From Bacteroidales bacterium (GTDB taxonomy: Bacteria > Bacteroidota > Bacteroidia > Bacteroidales > GCA-2748055), in the NCBI GenBank assembly GCA_029210585.1, contig JARGFP010000006.1:71949-135948 (forward strand): a DNA stretch of 64,000 nt, read 5' to 3'. Shown here one piece after another: positions 26,601 to 35,369 of this stretch. The translations under genes and the position numbers were made by a program. Position 1 is the stretch's first letter. Each line of letters starts with the position of its first letter. The notes under the pieces were generated by a model. It saw nothing but the letters and a program-made list of their open reading frames with translations, was not told where the DNA came from and did no database searches.

Positions 26601-28192
26601 CATTCAAGCACGTCCTGCTTCCATACCGTGCACATAACAATGGCATCTTCCTGGCTGAAGATGGTGGCTCCCCTGTAATATGCCGGATCATCCTGCACCA
26701 GGTTTTTATTGTCGGTCAGCCAGAGATCACCGCTGAGCACCTGCTTTCCGGTCATTTTGTACCAAGTCCGCAATGGATCATCCTCAGTAAACCGGTAATT
26801 TGGTGACCGGGCTACGTGCAATTGCCTGAACCTGTCGCCATCGACTTCGCACACCATTTTTGTTTCAGGAAGTGCAATATCGATGTACCATACTTTTTCA
26901 GGTTCCGGTATACCGGGCGCCTCGATTGTACTTGCCCGTTTCCAGGTCCCACTGATTCTTTCCGACCCGAAGAAACAGGCCTCTCCTAATCCCCAGGAAG
27001 GATCGGAAGTAATCCGTACCGGGTCCAGCGGGCTGCCCGAGTCTTCTGCAGACAGCTGTCCGCGGTAAATCACCCCGCGTTTGAACACATAGGTATGTAT
27101 GCCCTTCTCCTGTGCTGCCAGGCCTGTTGCATTGTCATCCCATGGATGGTGCTTCCATGGAGTGCTCCGGGACATCCCGTCGCTGGCATCATCACCGTTT
27201 TCATAGTCGATGTACCTGACGGATGCTCCCTCTTTGTAGACAAAAGGCTCCGGCTTCCATTCCATGTCTCCTGACGGCAATATGCGGGCCTGTTCCCTTT
27301 CCCACGAATACCGGTAATCTGCAGGCATTTGTTCCAGCTGAACCTGGATGGATGCCGAGCTCCCGGAAATGTTTTCTGCCACATCGTGTGCGATCACGGA
27401 ATATGATGCAAGGCCGCCCGGCTCCTGGTAACGCACCTCGGTGATGGTGTCACGTGAAAACATCAGGGTATTGCCATTTTTCAGCACTTCGTAATACTGA
27501 ATCCCATTATCATCTTCAGAGGCATTCCAGGAAAGGGTGAAGCTGCTGAATCCGACCTGTTCGGAAAACAGGTTGGCTGGTGCTGTAGGAGGCGTTTCGT
27601 CGACCGGGTATGCTGTGAGGGTAATATCATCCAGCGCGTAGGGATGAATGTCGGGCTGGGTATGAGTGAACCTGATGTACAGGGTACTGCTTGAGGGAAG
27701 CACCTGGGATAACCTTACAAAACTCCAGGTATTTTCGTCTGCACAGGGCCAGGAACTTTCACCCTCAAGGGCAGCCTTGTCGATTTCCACCCAGGCAGCA
27801 CTGTCGGTGGAATATTCAATACCTGTAAAATTATTGGTCAGCGTACACGGACCCCAGCCATCTGAATTATGGGTGATCCCGAAAGACAAACGGATACTGA
27901 TAAAGCCTGTTGTATTGGCCTGCAGCACGAATACGGTGTTTTCTATGCCATTCCAGCTACCCATTCTTACCGCTGCGCCCCCGGATGCTCCGGCGTAACC
28001 GGAAGAATTCGCTACAACGAACACATGGGAATCGTCGCCGCTGAATTGCGCATCGCTGGTATAATCGGGGTAATCCGAGGGATTTCCGTCAAATGCGACG
28101 GATCCGAAGTTTTCCTGCAGGATAATTTCCTGGCCGTGGGCTGACTGCCAGGTGAGCAGGACAGCAAAAAGCAGCAATTGCAAACGCAGCAT
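23657..28192 (-). CDS. Giant modular T9SS cargo: FN3, right-handed beta-helix, LamG, BACON-like, sorting domain
   Basis: A 1511-residue secreted protein. The order is: signal peptide (1-20); a jelly-roll, CBM-like region (about 25-195); fibronectin type III (about 200-290, TPPTAPANLFSEQ); a polysaccharide-lyase-like region entered by YIDYENGDDASDGMSRSTPW and continuing as a parallel beta-helix rich in N-rungs (about 320-900); a LamG/concanavalin domain (about 1060-1225, GALQFDGASVYCVLD, AWHHILAEVDRNGGISIFIDG); two BACON-like repeats (about 1250-1430); and a type IX sorting domain (GLEMYPNPVTDHHIYI ... TDLSGKVL). It is probably surface-anchored and binds or cleaves a polysaccharide. The catalytic activity cannot be fixed from sequence. 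It is the main evidence for a T9SS-bearing organism. Confidence 0.9.
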   Translation of the reverse strand: MLRLQLLLFAVLLTWQSAHGQEIILQENFGSVAFDGNPSDYPDYTSDAQFSGDDSHVFVVANSSGYAGASGGAAVRMGSWNGIENTVFVLQANTTGFISIRLSFGITHNSDGWGPCTLTNNFTGIEYSTDSAAWVEIDKAALEGESSWPCADENTWSFVRLSQVLPSSSTLYIRFTHTQPDIHPYALDDITLTAYPVDETPPTAPANLFSEQVGFSSFTLSWNASEDDNGIQYYEVLKNGNTLMFSRDTITEVRYQEPGGLASYSVIAHDVAENISGSSASIQVQLEQMPADYRYSWEREQARILPSGDMEWKPEPFVYKEGASVRYIDYENGDDASDGMSRSTPWKHHPWDDNATGLAAQEKGIHTYVFKRGVIYRGQLSAEDSGSPLDPVRITSDPSWGLGEACFFGSERISGTWKRASTIEAPGIPEPEKVWYIDIALPETKMVCEVDGDRFRQLHVARSPNYRFTEDDPLRTWYKMTGKQVLSGDLWLTDNKNLVQDDPAYYRGATIFSQEDAIVMCTVWKQDVLEWDPDHNRIRVDDANFGGVGSHYFIENTPFLLDTVNEFYYDKSARRLFVRLQGERDPNTTVIEAANRTQLIRIDNRHNIGISGITFGITTEHSVRYSNTDAKSVIRMSGICSNIRIQNNRFLYVNGGVSMNNTGSSAVNSQGITVSDNDFLETGDHAIIFAASGDAYMDDINILRNNIFKNGFRHQGRWYGSIPAIYGQMNYGEVAGNIVNYSFGNGIDMFWGKGSGSDAHVPFVRGFIHQNKAANTLIGTNDYGGIESWQGGPTFCYNNYSHNAMGYKHYLKQSIGYAYYFDGSFKHIVFNNIASGVAHNRNSASVMQVLGFYNMYVHNTGYNTKTFFNAWKGDLALNGHNVYLANVAEDIHTFFRHEIAPGYIPFDAYGHNFASGMDFNGSLENLGNQLDLEQFRTKLEGYNAELSSTGVNATQELVPNAGAFDFRLLPDGGAGEKGVKFFTAFPLSKVVGEWNFYLHPADPGLVRGDNFYMTEDFSDRITYKDIPKNHLAAVNVTAESYIMGDLEDWTHGALQFDGASVYCVLDQVASNSVKSNNVDMDLNSFIVETYVKTAEGHTNGALVTKYNGNAGYALAIDGSGKVVMTLYENGTPIIRQHSAVAVSDTAWHHILAEVDRNGGISIFIDGVKSPGEVSGTMPATDVSLANTADLLVGRTIQGAFFHGAIDFLRISRGALYEARTTADEIYKWQTSGPFLFDMRGNAPEGSRDAGALESITSCDLSVSVQQLDFDATASEQQLIVTAADGFFLRTLSGSFFSVEVHEDTLLVAVDENETLDTRNGSFEVAGCNTSIRVSIAQEAGPCVFMIGADTLRIGHHAQLLASVVSSNHTLEVAADVAFVTPWLSDGADTVYIDVAANVSVAPRTATVSVVHCDGTHQITVEQDGAPDHVVDFTAGGLEMYPNPVTDHHIYIRLPEERSRARYAITDLSGKVLQQGILYQQLEVLELLVDPGACLMRISIADRVFRGTLVVI

Positions 28193-28340
28193 GGTAGTTG
28201 TTGTTTCGTTCGAACCGACAATTTAACCAAAATCCTTTAGCCGGCAACGAAAATTGAACCTAAACAGCCCATTGGAATCATTCGTAAAATATCCTTACAT
28301 TTATTCTTGTAAAAAGTCCGTTTCGAACACAACCACGATC

Positions 28341-28945
28341 ATGATGGAAAAACTTATGGAACTCTTCCGATCACGCATTGAACCTACCGGTGTCCTGCTT
28401 GTATTGATCCTGCTGATGATCCTGAATAACTACATCTTCAGTAAGTTTCGTTCCTCAACAGGTAACGGGAACATTGTGAAAAGATCCATTGCCACTTTCC
28501 TCGCACTCATTGGCGGACTGGCATTTATCCTGGCATTGCCGATAAATCATACACTGAAAGGACAGATTCTCAGTTTTCTTGGCATCATCATCAGCGCTGG
28601 CATCGCGCTGAGCTCCACTACTGTACTGGGGAACCTGATCGCAGGCTTTATGAACAATTCCATGAACAGGTTCCGCAATGGTGACCTCATCAGTATCGGG
28701 GATTTCCAGGGGAGGGTCACCCGAAAGAGTGCATTTCACTCCGAAATACAGTTGGAGGACAGTAATTTCGTTACGATCCCGAACCTGTACATGGCCTCCA
28801 ACCCGGTAAAACTTACCCGTAAATCGAATACCGTGATCAACAAAAGGTCACAACCATTGAAGCGGCACAGAAACGACTGGACGAACTGAAAACAAAGATC
28901 GAAAAGCAGATCGAAGAGGAAAAGGAAGAAAAAGGAGAAAAATAG
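28341..28945 (+). pseudogene. MscS-type mechanosensitive channel, internally deleted and frameshifted
   Basis: From MMEKLMELF the frame encodes membrane helices and the MscS pore and beta domain (GIIISAGIALSSTTVLGNLIAGFMN, RFRNGDLISIGDFQGRVT, DSNFVTIPNLYM). After NTVINK at about 28842 the frame runs into out-of-family sequence and stops at 28889. The -1 frame instead continues as an acidic/basic coiled coil (KVTTIEAAQKRLDELKTK ... EEKGEK) to a stop at 28945, which looks like the true C-terminus. The alpha/beta C-terminal domain of about 90 residues normally found between these parts is absent. The simplest reading is a deletion at the junction that also shifted the frame. A single-base error in the A run would explain the shift but not the missing domain. 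Confidence 0.65.
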
Positions 28946-28961
28946 AAATTCCACCATTTCG

Positions 28962-28994
28962 TTTCAATTTTTAATTATTATTCCCCTACTTTTG
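28962..28994 (+). promoter_or_regulatory. Promoter of the aspartate kinase gene
   Basis: TACTTTTG at 28987-28994 is a full match to the TAnnTTTG box; TTTC at 28962-28965, 21 nt upstream, approximates the -33 box. The kinase ATG follows 25 nt later. Confidence 0.6.
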
Positions 28995-29019
28995 CAAATT
29001 CAAATGCAAATAAAAAATT

Positions 29020-30399
29020 ATGCTTACAGTTCATAAGATCGGGGGGACTTCCATGACAAAGTTCGGGGAAGTGGTGGAAAACATCGTGATCCGCCAGGCC
29101 GAAGGGGAAAATTACTACAACAGGATCTTCGTGGTGTCGGCCTACAGCAATGTAACCAACTGGTTATTGGAGCACAAAAAGACGGGGGAACCCGGTGTAT
29201 ATGAATTGTTTGAAAAAGGAAACGGGTTCGTGGAGGCACTCGCTGACCTGCTGCAGAAACTGGTTGCCATCAACCGGACGTTTGAGAGCATTGGCCTCGA
29301 CCAGCGACTGGCAGATGCCTTTATCACGGACCGCATCAAACAATCCAAAAACTACCTCGACAGTCTGTCCGAGGTGCTCGCCTCGGGATATGTGAACAAA
29401 TCCAATATCCTCCTGGCTGCCAGGGAGATCCTTGCCTCCATCGGTGAGGCACATTCAGCCTTCAACTCGGTGAACATCCTGCAGAACAGGGGCATCAATG
29501 CACATTTTACAGACCTGTGCGGATTTAATGATTCTGAATACCTGACCATCGACGAGCGCATTCACAAGGCGTTCAGGGACATCGACACATCGAAGACACT
29601 GCCCTTTGCAACCGGGTACACAAAAGGAACAGAGGGAATCATGCGTGAATTTGACCGGGGGTACTCAGAAGTGACCTTCAGCAAGATCGCCGTGGAGACC
29701 AAAGCTGCAGAAGCAGTGATTCACAAGGAATACCACCTGTCGAGTGCAGATCCCAACATTGTTGGGGTCGAACATTCCAGGCCGGTGGGCCAAACCAACT
29801 ACAACGTTGCAGACCAGCTGGCGGACATCGGGATGGAGGCGATTCATCCCAAGGCTTCCAAGCCGCTGGAACTGTCCGGCATCAATATCCGGATCAAGAA
29901 CACCTTTGAGCCTGACCACCCGGGAACGCTGATAACCCGCGACTACAGGGGTGAAGAGGCGAAAGTGGAGATCATCTCCGGAACCGACCAGGTGGTTGCA
30001 CTTGAAATCCACGACCCGCTGATGGTCGGCCAGGTGGGATTTGACCTGAAGATGATGCAACTGATTGAGCGCTACAACATCAGCTACATACTGAAAGCCA
30101 CGAATGCCAACAGCATCACGATGGTGGTATGGGAGAAGGACATATCCGGTGAACTGGTTGCTGAGCTGAAGCAAACCTACTACGAAGTCACAGAGAAGCA
30201 GGCCGCGCTTGTCTGCGCGCTGGGCACCAACATTGCCAGGCCCGGGTCACTCGCAGCAGCCACCACGGCTTTGCACCTGACCAACATCAACATCGAAGCC
30301 GTTTCGCAATCACTCAAACAGGTGAACATGCAGTTCGTGATCGGGCGAAATGATTATAAAAATGCGGTCATTGCGCTGAACAGTGCGCTCTGCGGGTAA
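29020..30399 (+). CDS. Aspartate kinase, resembling the ectoine-cluster type
   Basis: A 459-residue aspartokinase that makes aspartyl-4-phosphate. The N-terminus reads KIGGTSMTKFGEV rather than the usual KFGGTSV, followed by RIFVVSAYSNVTNWLLEHKKTGEPGVY; from memory these resemble the ectoine-associated aspartokinase subfamily (Ask_Ect). FATGYTKGTEGIMREFDRGYS is the substrate and ATP loop, and two ACT-like regulatory regions occupy about residues 310-455 (VALEIHDPLMVGQVGFDL, LTNINIEAVSQSLKQVN). No ectABC genes are in the window, so a role in general lysine/threonine/methionine synthesis is equally possible. It has its own promoter and stands alone. Confidence 0.9.
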   Translation: MLTVHKIGGTSMTKFGEVVENIVIRQAEGENYYNRIFVVSAYSNVTNWLLEHKKTGEPGVYELFEKGNGFVEALADLLQKLVAINRTFESIGLDQRLADAFITDRIKQSKNYLDSLSEVLASGYVNKSNILLAAREILASIGEAHSAFNSVNILQNRGINAHFTDLCGFNDSEYLTIDERIHKAFRDIDTSKTLPFATGYTKGTEGIMREFDRGYSEVTFSKIAVETKAAEAVIHKEYHLSSADPNIVGVEHSRPVGQTNYNVADQLADIGMEAIHPKASKPLELSGINIRIKNTFEPDHPGTLITRDYRGEEAKVEIISGTDQVVALEIHDPLMVGQVGFDLKMMQLIERYNISYILKATNANSITMVVWEKDISGELVAELKQTYYEVTEKQAALVCALGTNIARPGSLAAATTALHLTNINIEAVSQSLKQVNMQFVIGRNDYKNAVIALNSALCG

Positions 30400-30481
30400 C
30401 CAGGTGCGCGACAACCAAAGGATGCCTGGCATGATTTCGTTGAACAGGGTGTTTGTGTGGAAAAATTTCCCTGCCGGGGGT

Positions 30482-30499
30482 TGATTTTACCCAAAATCA
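30482..30499. other. AT-rich perfect hairpin/dyad before the lipoprotein gene
   Basis: TGATTTT-ACCC-AAAATCA is a perfect 7-bp inverted repeat in the 261-nt gap between the aspartate kinase and lipoprotein genes. It has no T tract, so it is a poor terminator and may be an operator. Otherwise nothing clear is seen in this gap. Confidence 0.35.
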
Positions 30500-30660
30500 T
30501 ACCTTGCAGACCCCGTACTTCTGATGAGCAGGTATTATAACAGTGCTTTTCCTCTTATTGCATCTATCTGTATTATAACCCTCTACACGGAATAAGCCAG
30601 ACTTACTGCACTGCGGGCGGCACAGTCCTTGCACATGTTCGAGCAATAAAAACAAATATT

Positions 30661-31128
30661 ATGAGAAACAAAACCTTTCATTTTTTAGCCGCATTTTTAA
30701 TGGTATTTGCAGTATCCTGTCAGAATACCGGAAAAGATTCCGACACTTCCAAAGAGGAGGAGAAATCACAGTCTATGGAGATCAATGCATCAGTGAAAGC
30801 AGAGCTTGAAGCCATTAAGGACAAGAGCAATGACCTGATGGAGCGGATCAGCAATGCAACGTATGCTGAGCGACAAAATCTCCAGGACGATGTCGAAAAT
30901 TTCGTGAGTGAAACCAGGGAGACGCTTACCGAAATGGAGACTGACTCAGAGCTTGAACAGGGTGTAGAGGATATGGTGCACAATCTCAAAGAAAACACAA
31001 ACATATTGGTTGAGGAAGCTAAGAAATTCAGCACCCAGACAGAAGAGCAGTGGGAAGAAGCCACTACCAACCTGGAAAATAAGATGAAGGAGATCAGTGG
31101 AGAGATCGAAGCATTTTTCAGCGACTGA
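30661..31128 (+). CDS. Small coiled-coil lipoprotein
   Basis: A 155-residue protein with a lipoprotein signal (FLMVFAVSCQN, Cys about residue 20), an acidic serine-rich linker, then almost entirely charged helix (residues about 40-150: ASVKAELEAIKDKSNDLMERI ... LENKMKEISGEIEAFF) with heptad character. It has no catalytic motif and I recognise no specific family. Small helical lipoproteins of this kind are often envelope stress or structural proteins, but that is only a guess. Its 3' end overlaps the convergent glycosyltransferase gene by 11 nt. Confidence 0.75.
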   Translation: MRNKTFHFLAAFLMVFAVSCQNTGKDSDTSKEEEKSQSMEINASVKAELEAIKDKSNDLMERISNATYAERQNLQDDVENFVSETRETLTEMETDSELEQGVEDMVHNLKENTNILVEEAKKFSTQTEEQWEEATTNLENKMKEISGEIEAFFSD

Positions 31129-32443
31129 CAAGTACTCCTGCTTCCTGGGTTACACTTTTGTATACTTCCAACATTTTATGAACCTGTCCCTCGACATGAA
31201 AGTGTCGTTCAACGCCTTCCCTGCCCTTACGGGCAATGTCATCAAGCTGTTGCGGATCTGACAGCATCTGCTTCAGGGCTGCAACCAGTGCTTCCGGAGT
31301 ATTTGGCTCATACGTGATGCCACCCCCGGAAAGTGCCACGATCTCGGGAAAGGCTCCCAGGGCAGGCTGCACCACGGGGACTCCGGAAGACATGGATTCC
31401 AGCAGGTAGATGCCAAATGCCTCCCCTTTCCTGACGGGAACAGATATGACTGCGACTTCGCTAAAGAAATCCTTCAGTCCCTGCGCTTCAAAATCGCCAT
31501 GGTATTTCACCATATCGCTGAGGCCATGCTGATGGATCCTGCGTTTCTGTGAATGGATGAACTTCCGGTCGTCGCCCGTGGATCCCCCGGTAATATGCAG
31601 TTCAACATCATCAAAAGCCCTGTCCTGCTTGAGGAGGATAAACGCATCGACCAGGATGTCCATCCCCAGGTCGTGGCACATGCGGGATACGTAACCGATG
31701 TTCCTCTTTTTCTCCGAAGGCAGTCTGAATGAATAATTTTCCGGGTAGACACCGATATGGACGCGTTCCAGCCTTTCTTCCGGAAGATGCATCACCTTTT
31801 TCATCTCTTCCGCATACCAGCTGCTTACAGCAATGAATTTAGTAATATGCTCACCACGTTTTGACATCAGGTCCCAGACCATTTTACGGGAGGAAGGTTG
31901 CATCACATCCACCCACTGGTCTTCATCCTGAAGGGAACAGATCACCGGTACCCCGATCTTTTCACGGAGACGCAGGGCAAGGCCCACGAGCAAGGCATTG
32001 GAAAGATGGATCACATCGGGCTTACAGTGTTCTGCGATCCAGTCCACCATCTTGTCAAGTTCCGCTTTCTGTTGTCCCTCTTCTCCGAGCAACATGGACA
32101 CGGTCATCTCCTCGAGCCCGGCAGCACGGGTTGAGCCGGCGAACCTGGAAGCCAGCTTCAGCATTGGCTTCGCATTCAGCATCCTGTCCAGCCATGCAGG
32201 GGCTTTCCTGAACAGAGGGAACTGTTGCTTCAGGTAAATACTGATAGCCCCGTAGAAGACAGGTATCTCGCCGGTCAGGTCATGTTCATCGGCAAAGAGT
32301 GGCAGGTACATGGGGATTTTGGTCACCTGGTGGTCGGAAGCCCTCAGGGCCTCGACAAATTTACTGTCGCGCAGGCAATTGCCACAGTAGAAGCTTCCGC
32401 CGGAACCTGGTATGATCTGTATAATTCTCATTGCTCTTGACAT
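31118..32443 (-). CDS. GT4-family glycosyltransferase
   Basis: A 441-residue GT-B glycosyltransferase. The N-terminal Rossmann half has IIQIIPGSGGSFYCGNCLRDSKFVEAL and DVIHLSNALLVGLA; the C-terminal half has the nucleotide-sugar signature VPVRKGEAFGIYLLESMSSGVPVVQPALGAFPEIV, with the catalytic E-x7-E pattern. The CGNC motif in the N-terminal loop is unusual for a sugar transferase but recurs in this subgroup. The start overlaps the stop of the upstream propeller gene (TAATG in coding sense), so it is translationally coupled to the propeller/Fe-S operon and is its last gene. The acceptor is unknown; glycosylation of an exported operon product is one possibility. Confidence 0.9.
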   Translation of the reverse strand: MSRAMRIIQIIPGSGGSFYCGNCLRDSKFVEALRASDHQVTKIPMYLPLFADEHDLTGEIPVFYGAISIYLKQQFPLFRKAPAWLDRMLNAKPMLKLASRFAGSTRAAGLEEMTVSMLLGEEGQQKAELDKMVDWIAEHCKPDVIHLSNALLVGLALRLREKIGVPVICSLQDEDQWVDVMQPSSRKMVWDLMSKRGEHITKFIAVSSWYAEEMKKVMHLPEERLERVHIGVYPENYSFRLPSEKKRNIGYVSRMCHDLGMDILVDAFILLKQDRAFDDVELHITGGSTGDDRKFIHSQKRRIHQHGLSDMVKYHGDFEAQGLKDFFSEVAVISVPVRKGEAFGIYLLESMSSGVPVVQPALGAFPEIVALSGGGITYEPNTPEALVAALKQMLSDPQQLDDIARKGREGVERHFHVEGQVHKMLEVYKSVTQEAGVLVSR

Positions 32444-33588
32444 TACTTTTTACCAAAACAATAAATCCTGCCGTCCTGTGCTCCTGCGATGATGTACCCG
32501 TCAATCACAGCCGGGTTACCAAATACCGCACTGCCCAGCTCATAGGTCCACCTGGTTTTTCCGTCCGATGCATTCAGAAGCATGAGGTCGCCGCGCATGG
32601 TGGCCACCAGCAGCAACTGGTTCAGCAATACCGGTGATGCATCCACACGACCGAGTGTATTCACGCTCCAGCGCAGATCCCCATTTTCCCGGTTGAAGCA
32701 ATAGACGTATTTATCGCGGTTCCCAATATACACGCTTTTCTCTGACAGTGAAGGAGATGCAATAAATGGCAAATCCGCTTCCGGGTTTTTATAACTCCAC
32801 AGTTCCCTGCCTTCCCGGATATCCAGGCAAGTGAATTTCCCGTCGTAATCACCCACGTATGTGATCCAGTCATCGACAGCCACCGATCCGGCCACGTAGG
32901 TAGCCACGGGCTGCCGTTTCTTCAGTGATCCGTCGCGAACCATCACCTGGTGCAACAATCCATCGCACCCCCCGAAAACGGCCACTCCCTCGTATACCGC
33001 AGGGGTGCCGTTAATAAAATTATCGGCCTCATATTTCCAGAGACCTTCCCCGGTGGAAGCGTCAATACCGTGCAGAAAATAATCATAGCTTCCGATCAAC
33101 AGCACACCCTCATCGCCGGACCCGGTCGTATTGCCGTTCCAGTAATTGGGTGCACCCATGATCTGTCCCTCGGTAGCATAGGTCCACAGGGTCCTGCCGG
33201 TCTGCAACTCAATAGCAAATACTTTTCCATCGAGGTTCCCGATATAGGCAACGCCATTCTTAATCAATGCTGCAGATTCGATACCGTTACCGGTATTGAT
33301 TTTCCATTTCATTTTACCTTCCAGGGTGATGCCATATACATTTCCATCCACCGACCCTGCCACGATGATCCCTTCGCTTACTACCGGTGAAGCCTTGATG
33401 GCATCGCCGGTTTTAAAACTCCAGAGCAGCTCAGGTTGCGCAGGAATATTTGCCCCGGAGGTTCCTGTCAGCTGCGCGTCACCCCTGAAATTGGTCCACT
33501 CCGACTGTGCCGAAAGATTGAACAATACAGCCGGGGACAAGGCCAACAAGACGCTCAGCACCAAAAAGAAATGAAACTGCTTTCGCAT
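32443..33588 (-). CDS. Secreted PQQ-like (BamB-type) beta-propeller protein
   Basis: A 381-residue protein beginning MRKQFHFFL, chosen because it gives a proper signal peptide ending NLSAQ; an upstream ATG adds 20 hydrophilic residues. The rest is a run of PQQ-like blades with the usual W-x-F/Y-x-T/K-G-D pattern (LLWSFKTGDAIKASPVV, MKWKINTGNGIESAALI, TLWTYATEGQIMGAPNYW, LWKYEADNFINGTPAVY, LRWSVNTLGRVDASPVL, RWTYELGSAVFGNPAVI). It is probably periplasmic. No haem motif is seen, and residues for true PQQ binding cannot be judged. It is 104 nt downstream of the flavoprotein gene and coupled to the GT4 gene. Confidence 0.88.
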   Translation of the reverse strand: MRKQFHFFLVLSVLLALSPAVLFNLSAQSEWTNFRGDAQLTGTSGANIPAQPELLWSFKTGDAIKASPVVSEGIIVAGSVDGNVYGITLEGKMKWKINTGNGIESAALIKNGVAYIGNLDGKVFAIELQTGRTLWTYATEGQIMGAPNYWNGNTTGSGDEGVLLIGSYDYFLHGIDASTGEGLWKYEADNFINGTPAVYEGVAVFGGCDGLLHQVMVRDGSLKKRQPVATYVAGSVAVDDWITYVGDYDGKFTCLDIREGRELWSYKNPEADLPFIASPSLSEKSVYIGNRDKYVYCFNRENGDLRWSVNTLGRVDASPVLLNQLLLVATMRGDLMLLNASDGKTRWTYELGSAVFGNPAVIDGYIIAGAQDGRIYCFGKK

Positions 33589-33692
33589 TGGAATTTCACT
33601 CCCCGGGTTGCTTACAATTGAATTGGTCCTGACTTGATTCTTCCTCATTCAATGTCATTAATATTAACTCATTCCTGTTTCCTTTATTTATA

Positions 33693-35330
33693 CTACCTGT
33701 TCGTCAGTGCGCCTGTAGGGCACTCTTCAACCACCTGCAGGGCCACCTTTTCCAGCCCGTTCTCCAGTGCCTCCCCGAAAGGAACCCCAACCACTACATC
33801 AAATCCCCTGCCAATAAAGCTCATACCGAATCTCTCCCTGTGTTCCTCTGTTATACGGACACAGATTCCGCATTTTATACATTTATTGGGTTCATATATT
33901 ACAAATATATTTCTGTTCTGTTCACTTGCTTTCAGAATACTTCCCGAACCACCTCCGTTCCCAGCCGGCAGACTTTCCTTCATCTTTGGGGATCCAAAAT
34001 GCCTTTTGCGGACCAGCCGCCGGTCTTCCGACCAATATCTTTTCTGACTGGCCTTGTATTCATCGGACAATAAGCGCAGTTTACAATCGATGATTTCCCT
34101 GCAATCGCAATGCATACATCTTGCCGCCTCCTGCATTACCTCCTCCTTTGTAAAGCCTTTCGACGGGGCGGCCGGTTCCAGGCGGATGCCTTCCACCGAT
34201 TCTTTCAAATATTCCGGAAACTCCTCCGGCAGCAATTTTCCAAACCTGGAGTTGAACAGGAACGGTTCTCCTGTCACCACTTCTCCCTGCAGGTACTGAT
34301 CGATGCTGAACGCTGCCTCCTTCCCCTGTCCAAGTGTACGTATGGCCAGTTTGGAATTCCGGACGGCACTTCCGGCGGCAAAGATCTTTTCATGGGCGGT
34401 TGAATAACTGCTTTTACCGGCCGCGATCCCCTTGTCGGTCATTTCCAGTCCCCATGTCTCTACACCGGTTTCACCGCTTCCGGTTGCCACCAGCACGGCA
34501 TCAAACTTCCTGCATATCTCCCTGAAATGCTCCGGGTCCACATACGTATCAGGATACATCCAGGCCCCCATTTCCCTGATGCGCCCGATCTCATACTCCA
34601 ATACATGTTCGGGCAAAACACCACGCTTTACTTCTGTCCAGAGGCTGCCTCCCGGCTGTCGGCCCCTGAAATACACATCACACTGGTAGCCACGCAGCTG
34701 CAGGTAATATGCTGCGGCAAGACCGGCTGGTCCGGCGCCGATGATGGCCACTTTTGTTCCGTTGGATGGTGCCTTCTCCGGCAGGTAGTTATGTGCTGCA
34801 TCCATGTCGTGATCCCCGGCATAGCGCTTCAGCAGGCAAATGGATACAGCAGAATCGATCGTCTTGCGCCTGCAGGCTCCTTCACAGGGTGCAGGACAAA
34901 TCCTCCCGAATACGGCAGGCAGTGCAATATCGCGTTTGACCACCTCCAGGGCGGCCTCAAAGTTACCTTCTGCCAGCAACCGGTTCATCAGGGGAATGTC
35001 CATGTGCGCCGGACAGGTCACCTGGCATGGCGCCTCGCAATCGCCTGTATGTTCGCTCAGCAGCAGTTCAAGCGCTGTTTTCCGGGATTCTTCTATCTCC
35101 TCATCCCGCGTGATAATGTCCATTCCTTCCACCGTTTTCACCGAGCAGGAAGGAAAGAGCTTCCCGCTCTTATTGTCCTTGACCATACAGATCATGCACG
35201 ATGTAAAATGTGGTTTCCCGTCCCTGTAGCACATGGAAGGCACATCGAATCCTTTCATCCGCGCGGCAACCATCACGGTAATCCCTTCAGGCACACGTAC
35301 ATCTTCGTTATTTATCTTCAGCTTCAGCAT
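33693..35330 (-). CDS. GltD-like FAD oxidoreductase fused to ferredoxin modules
   Basis: A 545-residue cytoplasmic protein. Residues 1-75 are a NuoG/HydA-type [2Fe-2S] ferredoxin (CYRDGKPHFTSCMICMV ... CSVKTVEG). Residues about 95-200 carry the double-cluster GltD entry domain (CEAPCQVTCPAHMDIP, GRICPAPCEGACRR). FAD binding is by VAIIGAGPAGLAAAYYL, and the second nucleotide region is reduced, ending with IFAAGSAVRNSKLAIRTLGQG. CMHCDC follows, then a C-terminal CIKCGICV ... EECPTGAL ferredoxin segment. Such proteins pair with NuoEF-like subunits in NAD(P)H/ferredoxin oxidoreductases. It lies 87 nt after the NuoE/NuoF-type gene. It probably passes electrons between NAD(P)H, flavin and FeS carriers; bifurcation is possible but unproven. 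Confidence 0.87.
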   Translation of the reverse strand: MLKLKINNEDVRVPEGITVMVAARMKGFDVPSMCYRDGKPHFTSCMICMVKDNKSGKLFPSCSVKTVEGMDIITRDEEIEESRKTALELLLSEHTGDCEAPCQVTCPAHMDIPLMNRLLAEGNFEAALEVVKRDIALPAVFGRICPAPCEGACRRKTIDSAVSICLLKRYAGDHDMDAAHNYLPEKAPSNGTKVAIIGAGPAGLAAAYYLQLRGYQCDVYFRGRQPGGSLWTEVKRGVLPEHVLEYEIGRIREMGAWMYPDTYVDPEHFREICRKFDAVLVATGSGETGVETWGLEMTDKGIAAGKSSYSTAHEKIFAAGSAVRNSKLAIRTLGQGKEAAFSIDQYLQGEVVTGEPFLFNSRFGKLLPEEFPEYLKESVEGIRLEPAAPSKGFTKEEVMQEAARCMHCDCREIIDCKLRLLSDEYKASQKRYWSEDRRLVRKRHFGSPKMKESLPAGNGGGSGSILKASEQNRNIFVIYEPNKCIKCGICVRITEEHRERFGMSFIGRGFDVVVGVPFGEALENGLEKVALQVVEECPTGALTNR

Positions 35331-35369
35331 TTGGTTCCTTTTGTCAACATTCCGGTTATCAACTCCCGG

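Noticed and set aside
28836..28850. Programmed ribosomal frameshift in the MscS gene
   Set aside because: The AACAAAAGG context is not a good slippery heptamer for the needed -1 shift, and a whole domain is missing at the same point, which frameshifting would not explain.
30482..30499. Terminator of the aspartate kinase gene
   Set aside because: The hairpin is AT-rich, has no T tract, and lies 83 nt past the stop.
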